Assembly: GCA_035651455.1 (NCBI GenBank)
Contig: DASRFR010000022.1
Coordinates: 186,001 to 250,000, forward strand
Length of the DNA: 64,000 nt
Source of the DNA: DASRFR01 sp035651455
GTDB taxonomy: Bacteria > Acidobacteriota > Terriglobia > Terriglobales > Acidobacteriaceae
Reading direction: 5' to 3'
The position numbers and the translations under genes were made by a program. Numbering within the stretch: position 1 is the stretch's first letter; every line of letters starts with the position of its first letter. Below, in pieces: positions 1 to 8,186 of this stretch. The notes below the pieces were generated by a model, which ran no database searches, was not told the origin of the DNA, and worked only from the letters and a program-made list of their open reading frames with translations.

Positions 1-569
1 TGCGCCACTCTCTTGCAGCTAACCTCTTCCTCCAACGGATTGAACAGCTTGTGAACCTGCACTGAGAGGGCTCGGGCCTTGGTCTGGCGCTCCCGCTCGC
101 GAGATGCCTTCTCCCGGAGCTTGATCAGGTATTCGCCGCCAACCGTGTCGGGCAGTTCGATATCGATCATTGCGTCCTTCAGCGAACCATCGCGAACGAC
201 CAGTTTCAGGTGCATTTCGGACTTGCCGCGGAGACGTTCCACGCTTTGCCCGAAGGCGCGGCGGTTGGACCGGACAGCCTGGCGCAAGGCGTCTTCGGTG
301 TCAAAGATCGTCCCAAAGCGGAAGGGCAGAACGGTGGAGTTGCGGAAACACATGCTTACGACCCGCGCATGCTCCAAAACTGCCTTTTCGTCCAGTTTGC
401 CGGTGATCCGGTCATATTCGCTGACCACGACCGCAAATTCACCGCTGGGGTAGCCAAGTACCGGCGAATTACATACGCCCTGAACTCCTTCCAGCAGGAA
501 GGGGCGCCGGGAACGTGTTCCATTGCTGAGGGTTTGGTGTTCCGTGAGGCAGTATGCGTACCACGCCAT
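1..569 (-). CDS. GvpL/GvpF-family gas vesicle protein, C-terminus outside window
   Basis: The minus-strand frame is open from an ATG at 569 to the window edge, giving 189 residues without a stop. The start follows GGAGAG at 6 nt. The protein begins MAWYAYCLTE and carries family hallmarks: the block VLPFRFGTIF near residue 82, GKSEMHLKL near residue 115 and GGEYLIKLREKA near residue 143. GvpL/GvpF proteins are accessory factors of gas vesicle assembly, but isolated homologues occur in bacteria with no known vesicles. No gvpA-like gene is in the window; the rest of any cluster would lie to the left. It is transcribed divergently from the sigma54 activator at 1058. Family assignment is fairly firm; a role in real gas vesicles is not shown. 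Confidence 0.72.
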   Translation of the reverse strand, partial: MAWYAYCLTEHQTLSNGTRSRRPFLLEGVQGVCNSPVLGYPSGEFAVVVSEYDRITGKLDEKAVLEHARVVSMCFRNSTVLPFRFGTIFDTEDALRQAVRSNRRAFGQSVERLRGKSEMHLKLVVRDGSLKDAMIDIELPDTVGGEYLIKLREKASRERERQTKARALSVQVHKLFNPLEEEVSCKRVA

Positions 570-1057
570 ATCGATCTCTCCGAACCTGGGCAAAGGCAGA
601 ACCGCCGCCTTTGCAAGTTGGTGCCGACTATTGTTTTCTAATCCTGGAAGAAAGGGCGGTACCACGACGAGAGAACGCTATTCATCTTGCGTTCATCTGC
701 ATCTTACGTCTTCCACAGAGGAAATTGCAACCATTTCGTGGCACGAGGCATCTTTTCCGCCGCAAATTCCGTGACTGATGGTCACGCCTCCGCTTTTCCC
801 GCGTCCTTGTAGGCGTTTCGCGGTGGTTATCAGGGAATTAACAGGGCATCTCAGGCGAAGCACCCGGTTTCGACCGGTGGAAAAGCTCGCAAGGATTTCC
901 ACGGGCCGGTCACGATCAGCGTCGCAAGTCATTCATTGCACTCGGGAACTTCGGTAACCTACCCAGCGGCTGGCGGCAGGTGATAAAGAGTGGCAGGGCC
1001 TCGGCTATTCCCCGCACAGGCTGATTCCCCGCTTGTTCACGGCACCATATCACCTCT
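570..1057. other. Divergent intergenic region, no gene seen
   Basis: This 488-bp gap separates the divergent gvpL/F-like gene and the sigma54 activator. Short open frames here have no family resemblance and no convincing ribosome-binding site. A GG-N10-GC arrangement at 991-1006 upstream of the activator only partly matches a sigma54 promoter, so I do not call it. Confidence 0.5.
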
Positions 1058-2380
1058 ATGAATTCTGCCGCCCGAATGCAACTGATCGACGGAACGACAC
1101 CGGTGGTCAGCAGCGACGCCATGCGAAAGGTCATGACTATGGCGGAGAAGGTGGCGACCCACGACGCCGCAGTGCTCATTGTCGGCGAGACCGGGAGCGG
1201 CAAAGAACTGGTGGCGCGCGCCGTTCATCAGCACTCGCTGAGGTGTGGAAAACCTTTCATCGATGTCAATTGCGCCGCTTTGCCGGAACACCTGGTAGAG
1301 AGCGAGTTGTTCGGATATGAAAAGGGAGCCTTCAGTGGGGCCGACGCTACGAAGCCGGGATTGTTTGAGTTGGCGGACCAAGGCACGCTGTTCCTGGACG
1401 AAATCGGGGAACTCGACGCCAAAGTGCAAGCCAAGTTGTTGCGGGTGCTGGACGGAATCCCCTACTACCGGTTGGGCGGGCACCGCAAAGTTGCTATCCA
1501 GGTGCGCATCATCGCGGCGACTAACCGCGATCTGGAACAGGAAGTCCACGCCGGAAAATTCCGTAGCGATTTGTACCACCGCCTGACGCAATTTCAGCTC
1601 AGGGTTCCACCGCTGAGGGAACGGCCGGACGACATCGCGGCCTTGGCCGAGCACTTCGTTCGCGAGCACGATGCCTCGCTGCAATTAACCAGCGAGGCAT
1701 TGGAAATCCTGCAGCGCTATTCGTGGCCGGGCAACGTGCGGGAGTTGAGGAACACGATTTTTCGCGCGGCGATGCAGATTAAAGCGGGAGCCAAAGAGAT
1801 TCGAGCCGCCGATCTGCCGGCGGTGATTTGCGGAATTCCAGAGAACGCGGGGAAAGCCGGTTTCAGCGGCAACCTCGAAGACATGGAAAAGCGGATGATC
1901 CAGGAGGCGTTGGCGGCTCACGGCCAGAGTCAGCAAAAAGCCGCCCAGCAATTGGGAATCTCCACCCGCACCCTGCGCCGCAAGCTGGAAAAATACAAAA
2001 AAGAAGCCGGGCGAGCGGGGACGGCGCCTGCCGCTACAGGGCGCGCCGAACAACAGCGCTACTTCCGCGTGACCTTGGAGATGCCAGTCCTGCTGACTGT
2101 TGACGGCAAACAGGTGGAATGTCAAAGCGTCAACTTAAGCTCCGGCGGCATATCGGTGCACTGTCCCATCACTCTGGCTCATGGCGCGGCGGTGGAGATC
2201 GCCTTCACCATCCCGGATTCCGAAGTGACCATCGAGACGAAGGCAAAGCTGGCGTGGACGAGTCCCGGTGGCCTGGTCGGCCTCAGCTTCTCCGCCCTCC
2301 ATCCCGCCATGGAGCGCCAGCTGGAAGATTGGCTGCTACAGCGCGCGCGGCAAGAAGGCTGGACTCCCGCGAAGAAGTGA
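1058..2380 (+). CDS. Sigma54-dependent activator (AAA+) with Fis-type HTH and C-terminal PilZ domain
   Basis: 440 residues. There is no receiver or GAF domain; the AAA+ module starts almost at the N-terminus. Visible are Walker A GETGSGKE (43-50), the sigma54-contact loop GAFSGA (90-95, Ser instead of the usual Thr), Walker B TLFLDE (110-115), and a Fis-like helix-turn-helix around 290-312. A PilZ domain follows from about 334, with RYFRV at 334 and NLSSGG at 359. PilZ domains usually bind c-di-GMP through RxxxR and (D/N)xSxxG; the second motif is intact, but the first Arg of RxxxR is Gln here (QRYFR), so binding may be weak or lost. The protein should activate sigma54 promoters, perhaps in response to a second messenger. 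Targets are unknown; the divergent gvpL/F-like gene is a candidate by position. Confidence 0.9.
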   Translation: MNSAARMQLIDGTTPVVSSDAMRKVMTMAEKVATHDAAVLIVGETGSGKELVARAVHQHSLRCGKPFIDVNCAALPEHLVESELFGYEKGAFSGADATKPGLFELADQGTLFLDEIGELDAKVQAKLLRVLDGIPYYRLGGHRKVAIQVRIIAATNRDLEQEVHAGKFRSDLYHRLTQFQLRVPPLRERPDDIAALAEHFVREHDASLQLTSEALEILQRYSWPGNVRELRNTIFRAAMQIKAGAKEIRAADLPAVICGIPENAGKAGFSGNLEDMEKRMIQEALAAHGQSQQKAAQQLGISTRTLRRKLEKYKKEAGRAGTAPAATGRAEQQRYFRVTLEMPVLLTVDGKQVECQSVNLSSGGISVHCPITLAHGAAVEIAFTIPDSEVTIETKAKLAWTSPGGLVGLSFSALHPAMERQLEDWLLQRARQEGWTPAKK

Positions 2381-2521
2381 CTAGATTGCCGGTCTACCAA
2401 GGCCGGTGTGATTCAGGTCACCGATATCCCTTTGCCTGGCGCGGATCATTGTGACGCGTAGCCAAGCCGCAACCGACGCGGCGATCCATTGCGCAAGAGC
2501 TGAAAGGGTGTAGCGGGGGGC

Positions 2522-2974
2522 ATGCAGTTTTCGTCGTTCCTGACCCAAAGCATCGTGCACTATCTGGACGCGCTCGCCGATCGTTTTCTGCCCGCCGACA
2601 ATACGCCGCCTCACCAAAAGATTGGCCGCCGAGGGGAAGAGGACGCCTATTTTTACTTGCGCCGCCTTGGCTACGTAATGGTGGCCCGCGACTACCGCTC
2701 GCCGCATCGCCGCGGCGACATCGACTTGATCGGCTGGGACAAAGATGTGCTTTGCTTCATTGAGGTTAAAAGCCGAACTACGCACGACGTGAAACCCGCA
2801 GAGGCCGCCGTCGATGAGGACAAGCAACGCGTACTGCGCGGGATGGCGGGAGATTACTTGCGACAGTTGCGGGAGATTCCGCAGTGGCGTTTCGACGTGA
2901 TCAGTGTGTACTATGACTCTCGCCCTGCCCGACCGAAGTTCGAGTTGTTCAAAAATGCCTGCCCCGTATCGTAG
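2522..2974 (+). CDS. YraN-like protein (UPF0102), predicted endonuclease fold
   Basis: 150 residues. The core has the family signature: GRRGEEDAYFYLRRLGY near 36-52, then RRGDIDLIGWD and FIEVKSRT. These carry the Asp/Glu/Lys set of the restriction-endonuclease-like fold. UPF0102 proteins are widespread and poorly characterised. The N-terminal 35 residues are longer than in the usual 115-125 residue family member, so a later start is possible, although no better ribosome-binding site is obvious. It lies 39 bp upstream of galT on the same strand and may be cotranscribed with it. Confidence 0.85.
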   Translation: MQFSSFLTQSIVHYLDALADRFLPADNTPPHQKIGRRGEEDAYFYLRRLGYVMVARDYRSPHRRGDIDLIGWDKDVLCFIEVKSRTTHDVKPAEAAVDEDKQRVLRGMAGDYLRQLREIPQWRFDVISVYYDSRPARPKFELFKNACPVS

Positions 2975-3013
2975 AATGTCGGGTTTGGGGGTTAGTGAAA
3001 GGATTCAGTACAC

Positions 3014-4054
3014 GTGCCAGAACTTCGTAAAGACCCGATCGTAGGACGCTGGGTCATTATTTCCACCGATCGCGCCAAAAGGCCAACAGACTTTGTTCGG
3101 GAAGGCATAAAAATCAAGGGCGGATTCTGCCCGTTCTGCTACGGAAATGAAAGCAAGACGCCACCGGAAATCCAGGCGTACCGGCCAAATCCGAATGGCG
3201 GACCTCCGCCGCAGCGGGATTCCCCGGGGTGGACGGTGCGAGTAGTGCCGAACAAATTTCCGGCGCTGGGGATCGAAGGCAATCTGAACCGCCAGGCCGA
3301 GGGCATGTTCGACAAGATGAACGGCATTGGCGCGCACGAAGTCATCATTGAAACACCGGATCACAACGCCACGCTGGCCACGCTCGCGCCCAAGCGTATA
3401 GAAGACGTGTTGTGGACCTTCCGTGACCGCATCCTCGATCTGAAGAAAGACCGGCGATTCAAGTACATCCTGATCTTCAAGAATCATGGCGAGGCGGCTG
3501 GGGCGTCGCTCGAGCACGCGCACTCGCAGTTGATCGCGCTGCCGATTCTTCCCATATACGTGGTGGAAGAACTGGAGGGCGCCAAGCAGTACTACATTTT
3601 CAAGGAACGCTGCGTGTTCTGCGACATTATCCGGCAGGAGTTGGATACGGCGAGCCGGGTGGTAGCCGAAAACGAGGACTTTCTGACGCTGGCACCGTAC
3701 GCGCCGCGGTTTCCGTTTGAGACCTGGATTCTGCCAAAGCAGCACGAGTCGGCTTTCGAAAATTCGTCGTCGCACATGTTCGAGAACCTCGCCAAGGCGC
3801 TCAAAACTTTGCTGATGAAGGCAGACCGGGTGCTGGACAATCCGCCCTACAACCTGGTGTTTCACACGTCTCCTGTGCAGGATCCGAATAACGATCACTA
3901 TCACTGGCACATCGAGTTCATGCCGAAGCTGACCAAGACGGCGGGATTCGAATGGGGGACGGGTTTCTACATCAATCCCACGCCGCCGGAAGAAGCCGCG
4001 AAATTCCTGCGCGAAGCCAGCGTGGAAGAGCCTATGCCGACTACGGTCGGTTAG
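3014..4054 (+). CDS. galT: Galactose-1-phosphate uridylyltransferase
   Basis: 346 residues, a normal length for GalT. It exchanges UMP between UDP-glucose and galactose-1-phosphate in the Leloir pathway. The N-terminal DPIVGRWVIIS is typical, CPFC at 39-42 and CVFC near 200 are probable Zn ligands, and the active-site block reads ASLEHAHSQLIALP, where the second His of HxH is the uridylylated nucleophile. A second HIT-type strand ends YHWHIEFMPKL. The start is GTG at 3014 with AAAGGA about 10 nt upstream. No galK or galE is adjacent. A related nucleotidyltransferase, such as an ADP-glucose phosphorylase-like member of the same family, cannot be excluded. A hairpin terminator follows at 4085. 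Confidence 0.87.
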   Translation: MPELRKDPIVGRWVIISTDRAKRPTDFVREGIKIKGGFCPFCYGNESKTPPEIQAYRPNPNGGPPPQRDSPGWTVRVVPNKFPALGIEGNLNRQAEGMFDKMNGIGAHEVIIETPDHNATLATLAPKRIEDVLWTFRDRILDLKKDRRFKYILIFKNHGEAAGASLEHAHSQLIALPILPIYVVEELEGAKQYYIFKERCVFCDIIRQELDTASRVVAENEDFLTLAPYAPRFPFETWILPKQHESAFENSSSHMFENLAKALKTLLMKADRVLDNPPYNLVFHTSPVQDPNNDHYHWHIEFMPKLTKTAGFEWGTGFYINPTPPEEAAKFLREASVEEPMPTTVG

Positions 4055-4084
4055 CCCCGGTAAGAACAATTTCGAAGGAAAAGC

Positions 4085-4107
4085 GGGCACGGTGAGGAAC
4101 CGTGCCC
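4085..4107 (+). terminator. Hairpin terminator after galT
   Basis: Perfect 9-bp stem GGGCACGGT / ACCGTGCCC with loop GAGGA, followed by TTCGTTT. It lies 30 bp after the galT stop. The stem is nearly the same sequence as the terminator hairpin at 4392-4413 of the convergent isc operon. Confidence 0.6.
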
Positions 4108-4391
4108 TTCGTTTCAGTAAGGAGAGAACGCTCTCGTCGGTTTTTGGGCCCGGTTCGCTTCGGGCGGGCGAGCGCTCGTTACCTGATCCCTCCCGGAATC
4201 CATCGATAGCAAGCGCTCAACCCAAGGCACCCGAGACGTGGGCCTAAAACGAGCGGCAACAGCGTAGGGCGGTTGGGCCCAGCCGTTGTCACGGAGATGT
4301 AAAAAGTTTGTCGATTCGGCTGGGTTGGCGGTGGCCGGGGCGTTGAAGGTGGGGTGGTGGCTAGATCATGCAGAAGCCGAGTGATGAAAAA
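4108..4391. other. Gap between convergent galT and isc transcripts, no gene seen
   Basis: No supported coding sequence. A small GAGAG-AACG-CTCTC hairpin at 4122-4135 is followed by GTCGGTTTTT and could be a second, weaker plus-strand terminator. The rest is GC-rich, with a short minus-strand frame of low-complexity proline-rich translation that I do not accept. Confidence 0.45.
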
Positions 4392-4413
4392 GGGCACGGC
4401 GACGACCGTGCCC
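4392..4413 (-). terminator. Rho-independent terminator of the isc operon
   Basis: Read on the minus strand: stem GGGCACGG, loop TCGTCG, stem CCGTGCCC, then TTTTTC. It lies about 180 nt after the iscX stop. Stem and U tract make this a classic intrinsic terminator. The stem shares GGGCACGG with the galT hairpin at 4085. Confidence 0.75.
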
Positions 4414-4589
4414 AGGAGTTGTCAGGAGAGAAAACCAACAGGTGATATGAGGCAAGGGTACGGGACAGCGTGGTGGAGGTTGTCAGGATGCTGTCAAATG
4501 GGTGTCAAAAGAATTGGCTGGTTGCGTCCGGATGAAGACACGCGGGTCGGGCGATGGCGGGTAGCGGAATGAAAACTAAGACTCGGCAG

Positions 4590-4811
4590 CTATCCCTGGG
4601 TTCGATCCAGGAATTCCTCGTGCCATGCCATCTGAATGGCTTCGAGCTTGCTTTCGTTGGATTTTTTGGGATCGTCCTTGAAGTTCGGCAGCTCGGTGAC
4701 GTAACGATGCAGGTCGGTAAAGCGCAGCGCCAGCGGATCGACATCGGGATGCTTTTCGGAAAGTTCGATGCCGAGATCCTCGGCAGTGTCCCAAGTTAAG
4801 TCTTTTGGCAT
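4590..4811 (-). CDS. iscX: IscX, small acidic Fe-S assembly protein
   Basis: 73 residues, close to the usual 66. The family pattern is clear: LTWDTAEDLGIELSEKHPDVDP, then RFTDLHRYV, then NESKLEAIQMAWHEEF. IscX binds iron and the IscS-IscU complex and tunes cysteine desulfurase activity. It is the last gene of the iscRSUA-hscBA-fdx-iscX operon, 65 nt after fdx, the same terminal position as in E. coli. A terminator follows at 4392-4413. Confidence 0.92.
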   Translation of the reverse strand: MPKDLTWDTAEDLGIELSEKHPDVDPLALRFTDLHRYVTELPNFKDDPKKSNESKLEAIQMAWHEEFLDRTQG

Positions 4812-4876
4812 ATGTCTTCCCCTGGCGTCGGCGCGAGAGCCACGTTGTCCGAGGCGAAGCCTGAACGGCTTGCCAC

Positions 4877-5290
4877 TCAGTGCTCCTCAGAAACGTAGTT
4901 GCGATTCCAGGCAGGAATTTCCACGACTACTTTCCCAGGCCTGGTAATCACTGCCTGACAGCCGAGGCGAGAGTTTAACTGGAGGTCTGCCGCCATGTCC
5001 AGACGGTCGGCTTCATCGTCGTCCATCTCGGAAAGGTTTTCGGCGCCTTCCTTCACCCACACGTGGCAGGTGGTACAGGCGCAATTGCCGCCGCAAGCGT
5101 GGTCGAGACGCACGCCATTATTCAGGGCGACATCGAGGATCGACTCCTCTTTGCCGTGATCTTTGTAGGGCAACTTGCCGTGCTCGAATTGCACGGTCCT
5201 GCCTTCAGGCAGGAAGGTCACCTGCACGGTGTTTTCACCGGGAGCCTCGACTGTGGCTGTGGCGCCGGTATGGGTTTTCTCGTCTGACAT
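4877..5290 (-). CDS. fdx: ISC-type [2Fe-2S] ferredoxin
   Basis: 137 residues, slightly longer than the usual 110 because of an N-terminal extension of about 25 residues. It supplies electrons for cluster assembly on IscU. The ligand block HACGGNCACTTCHVW has the spacing of E. coli Fdx, and the fourth ligand lies in RLGCQAVI. The adrenodoxin-like segment EMDDDEADRLDMA is present. The gene lies 49 nt after hscA and 65 nt before iscX. Confidence 0.93.
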   Translation of the reverse strand: MSDEKTHTGATATVEAPGENTVQVTFLPEGRTVQFEHGKLPYKDHGKEESILDVALNNGVRLDHACGGNCACTTCHVWVKEGAENLSEMDDDEADRLDMAADLQLNSRLGCQAVITRPGKVVVEIPAWNRNYVSEEH

Positions 5291-5339
5291 GTCTACTCCG
5301 TTTGAATTTCTTGGCTTCGCTCAGGACGACAACAAGGTT

Positions 5340-7268
5340 CTATTCGAAGTCGGCCTTGGCCACCGGGTGTCCGGCCTCCGGGCCTTCGCCCATATCGGCC
5401 TGATCCATGGTTTTGCCCTTGAGCGCCGTGCTGACGGCGCTGTCCATCATCAACTCGGCCAGGCGCATGGTAGCTTGATTCAGCGTCTCAATAGCCTTGC
5501 GGATCGCCTGGTAGTCCTGTTCACCTTTGACGGCATTCAGGGCCTTGTCGAGCTTCTCGATTTTGTTGCGCTCGTCTGAAGTCAACTGCCGCCAAGCGTC
5601 GCTCTTTTTGCCCTTTTCGAGAGCAGCTTGAATGGTGTGGGCTTCATTACGAGCTTCGATCAATTGTCGCTGCCGGAAATCCTCTTCCGCGTAGTCGAAG
5701 GAGTCCAGGATCATGCTCTCGACCTGGCTGTCGGTCAGCCCGTAGCTGGGCTGAACTTCGATTTCCGCTTCCTTGCCGCTGCGCTGCTCGCGAGCCGACA
5801 CATGAAGAATGCCGTTGGCATCGATCAAAAACCGCACCTCGATGCGCGGCATGCCCGCGGGCATGGGGGGTACGCCTTTCAGGTCAAAACGGGCCAGCGA
5901 GCGGCAGTCCTTAGCCAACTCGCGCTCGCCTTGCAAAACGTGGATGGCGACATTGGCCTGGCCATCGACCTGGGTGGTATAGAACTGGGTGGCGGAAGCG
6001 GGAATCGTGGAATTGCGGAGGATGATCTTGTCGCTCACGCCGCCCGCGACTTCGATGCCCAACGAAAGTGGGGTGACGTCGAGCAGCAACATGTTCTCGG
6101 TGGCTTCCGAGCCGCCGCCGAGAATGTTGGCTTGCACGGCTGCGCCGAGGGCCACCACCTCATCAGGATTAAGGCCGGTGTGCGGCACGCGCTGGAACAG
6201 GTTCTGAACCAGTTCCCGCACCTTGGGAATGCGCGTGGAACCGCCCACCAGCACGACCTCGTCAATCTGCTCAGGCTTAAGATTCGCATCTTTCAAAGCC
6301 TGCCTTGCCGGGCCAACGGTGCGGTCAAGGATGGGCTGAATCAGTTGCTCGAACTGCTGGCGCGTGATTTCGCGCCGATACCCCTTGCCGCCGGGAAGGT
6401 CAATATCGAGCCGGGTAGAGGGCTCGGACGACAGCGCAATTTTGGCCTCGATTACCGCTTTGCGTATGGTTTGCACGGCCTCGCCGCTGCGCCGGAGATC
6501 GAGTCCCATGTCGCCGCGGATATCGTCGAGCGCGATGTTGATGAGCAGGTTATCGATATCGTCGCCACCCAGGTGAGTATCGCCGTTGGTGGAGATAACC
6601 TCAAAAATGCCGTCCTGCAGCTTGAGAATAGAGATGTCGAAGGTGCCGCCGCCGAGATCGTAAACCGCGATGGTGCCGTTCTGCTTCTTGTCCAAACCAT
6701 AGGCAAGAGACGCGGCGGTGGGTTCATTGACCAGGCGCAGAACTTCGAGGCCGGCGATGCGCCCGGCGTCCTTCGTAGCCTGACGCTGGGCGTCATTGAA
6801 GTAGGCGGGCACCGTGATCACAGCTTTCGTGACCGGCTCGCCAAAGAAACGTTCGGCATTGCGCTTGAGCTGGCGCAGGATGAACGCGGAAATTTCCGGC
6901 GGGGTAAAGTTCTCGTCGCCGAGCCTGATGCGCAAGACCTCTCCCGGTTGCAGATCTTGCGAGAGGCGGAACGGGAAAAGTTTGAGCTCTTCCTGAATAT
7001 CTTCGACGCCGCGCCCCATCAACCGCTTAATGGAGTAGACCGCGCGCTCAGGAGTTTCGATCAGGTACTTGCGGGCTGCGTTGCCGACGATGATCTGATC
7101 CTCTGGGCCGAGGGCAACGACCGAGGGGACGAGGTTCGACCCGTCCTCTCCGGGGAGGACTTTGGGCGATGCGTCGCCGGTGCCGCCATTCGCCTGCTGC
7201 GCCGCCATGTAGGCGACCAGCGAATTGGTGGTCCCAAGATCGATTCCGACTACGCGTTCAGAAGGCAT
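5340..7268 (-). CDS. hscA: HscA, Hsp70-type chaperone for Fe-S cluster transfer
   Basis: 642 residues, close to E. coli HscA (616). The nucleotide-binding domain opens VVGIDLGTTNSLVAYM; AVITVPAYFNDAQRQATKDAG and the adenosine-binding VGGSTRIPKVRELV follow. The substrate-binding domain starts near 395 (LLLDVTPLSLGIEVAGG), and the lid ends with a short tail lacking EEVD. HscA binds the LPPVK motif of IscU, and its ATPase is stimulated by HscB. Context identifies it as HscA rather than DnaK: hscB is 46 nt upstream and fdx 49 nt downstream. Confidence 0.94.
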   Translation of the reverse strand: MPSERVVGIDLGTTNSLVAYMAAQQANGGTGDASPKVLPGEDGSNLVPSVVALGPEDQIIVGNAARKYLIETPERAVYSIKRLMGRGVEDIQEELKLFPFRLSQDLQPGEVLRIRLGDENFTPPEISAFILRQLKRNAERFFGEPVTKAVITVPAYFNDAQRQATKDAGRIAGLEVLRLVNEPTAASLAYGLDKKQNGTIAVYDLGGGTFDISILKLQDGIFEVISTNGDTHLGGDDIDNLLINIALDDIRGDMGLDLRRSGEAVQTIRKAVIEAKIALSSEPSTRLDIDLPGGKGYRREITRQQFEQLIQPILDRTVGPARQALKDANLKPEQIDEVVLVGGSTRIPKVRELVQNLFQRVPHTGLNPDEVVALGAAVQANILGGGSEATENMLLLDVTPLSLGIEVAGGVSDKIILRNSTIPASATQFYTTQVDGQANVAIHVLQGERELAKDCRSLARFDLKGVPPMPAGMPRIEVRFLIDANGILHVSAREQRSGKEAEIEVQPSYGLTDSQVESMILDSFDYAEEDFRQRQLIEARNEAHTIQAALEKGKKSDAWRQLTSDERNKIEKLDKALNAVKGEQDYQAIRKAIETLNQATMRLAELMMDSAVSTALKGKTMDQADMGEGPEAGHPVAKADFE

Positions 7269-7314
7269 GTGTTTCGTTCAATCGTTTGAAGCTCATCATC
7301 AGCTGTAGTGCTGG

Positions 7315-8058
7315 CTAACTTTCCAGCACGTCATTCACATCTCTTACCAAATTCCTGATGTAGTTGCGACGGTTCAGCAGGTCGACGATCTTGTTGCGGA
7401 TGGCCGCCCTCTCTTCTTCCGTGCCCGAGTCCACGGCGCGATCCCAGTCATTCCAGTAGCCTTGCAGTTCGTGGAAGAGCGCCTCAAACTTTTCCTGCAG
7501 TTCAAGCTTTTGACGGCCGAGTTCTTCAATGAGCGCGGGATCGTCCTCCCCCAGCTTCTTCTGCATGCGCAGTTCCTCGAGCTTCATATTCAGTTCGAAG
7601 ACTTCCTCGAGCATGTCAGGAGGGACAACCTGTTTTTTCACCTGGCCGGTCGCACGAGCCTGTTCGGTAGCTGATTTCGATTGCTCTTCAAGTTCCACGC
7701 CTTCGAGACGGAGCAGGTACTCCGTTCTCTTGATGGGGTCTCTCAAGGTGCGATAGGCGTCGTTAAGTTGCGAACTCTTCTCCAGACTCCAATGCTGTTC
7801 CTGGTCATCGGCCTGCGCGTACAGATCGGGATGCAAGCGGCGGCTCAGTTCGTAGAACTCGCGTTGTAATGCCGAGGTGTCGAGGTTCAGCTTGCGGGGC
7901 ATGCCGAAGAAGGTGAAGTAATCAACCGGCACCGGGGGCTGCACCTTGCCGCAGGCGCTGCAGAAGTGGGCGGCGCGCATGTCGCCGCAGGACCAGCAGG
8001 CTGCCGTGACCTCGCCGGGCATGATCAACGAAGATGTCGATTTAGGCTCGTCTGCCAT
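7315..8058 (-). CDS. hscB: HscB, J-domain co-chaperone with N-terminal Cys4 module
   Basis: 247 residues against about 171 for E. coli HscB. Residues 20-37 contain CWSCG and FCSACG, a probable zinc-binding Cys4 module absent from classical proteobacterial HscB. The J-domain then starts at VDYFTFFGMPRKLNLD; its HPD signature is in RRLHPDLY near residue 77 and is followed by SSQLNDAYRTLRDPIKRTEYLL. The C-terminal half is helical, as in HscB, and should bind IscU. The Cys4 module with KVQPPVPVDYF strongly recalls eukaryotic mitochondrial HSC20. HscB delivers IscU to HscA and stimulates ATP hydrolysis. A 128-nt structured gap separates it from iscA. Confidence 0.92.
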   Translation of the reverse strand: MADEPKSTSSLIMPGEVTAACWSCGDMRAAHFCSACGKVQPPVPVDYFTFFGMPRKLNLDTSALQREFYELSRRLHPDLYAQADDQEQHWSLEKSSQLNDAYRTLRDPIKRTEYLLRLEGVELEEQSKSATEQARATGQVKKQVVPPDMLEEVFELNMKLEELRMQKKLGEDDPALIEELGRQKLELQEKFEALFHELQGYWNDWDRAVDSGTEEERAAIRNKIVDLLNRRNYIRNLVRDVNDVLES

Positions 8059-8090
8059 TTGAAAACCGCCAGAAACACATTCACCACGGC

Positions 8091-8182
8091 TGTCAGACCT
8101 TCGCGCTTACGCTGGCCCGGGCTGCGTGAGGGTGGCGCCGTGGTGATCTAAAAACTTCAGAGCGCGGGTTTGACGCCCGCGC
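8091..8182 (-). other. Two hairpins in the iscA-hscB intercistronic gap
   Basis: Just after the iscA stop lies a 7-bp hairpin (8162-8168 GCGCGGG with 8176-8182 CCCGCGC, 7-nt loop). Further downstream on the minus strand is a 10-bp inverted repeat with a 36-nt loop, TCACCACGGC at 8091-8100 and GCCGTGGTGA at 8137-8146. No gene fits in the gap. The structures could uncouple iscRSUA from hscBA-fdx-iscX expression by partial termination or RNA processing; this is inference. Confidence 0.5.
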
Positions 8183-8186
8183 ACGA

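Noticed and set aside
609..630. Sigma54-like promoter upstream of the gvpL/F-like gene (CGGCAC...TTGCA on the minus strand)
   Set aside because: The GG-to-GC spacing is 9 instead of 10, which normally destroys sigma54 recognition.
991..1006. Sigma54-like GG-N10-GC element before the activator gene
   Set aside because: Spacing fits but the -12 part reads CGGCT and the -24 part TGGCAG; in GC-rich DNA this occurs by chance.
3005..4090. 361-codon minus-strand frame
   Set aside because: Antisense to galT with Arg/His-rich translation and no family resemblance.
5628..7289. 553-codon open frame on the plus strand
   Set aside because: It is entirely antisense to hscA, which has full Hsp70 motifs; long antisense frames are expected from GC-rich codon bias.
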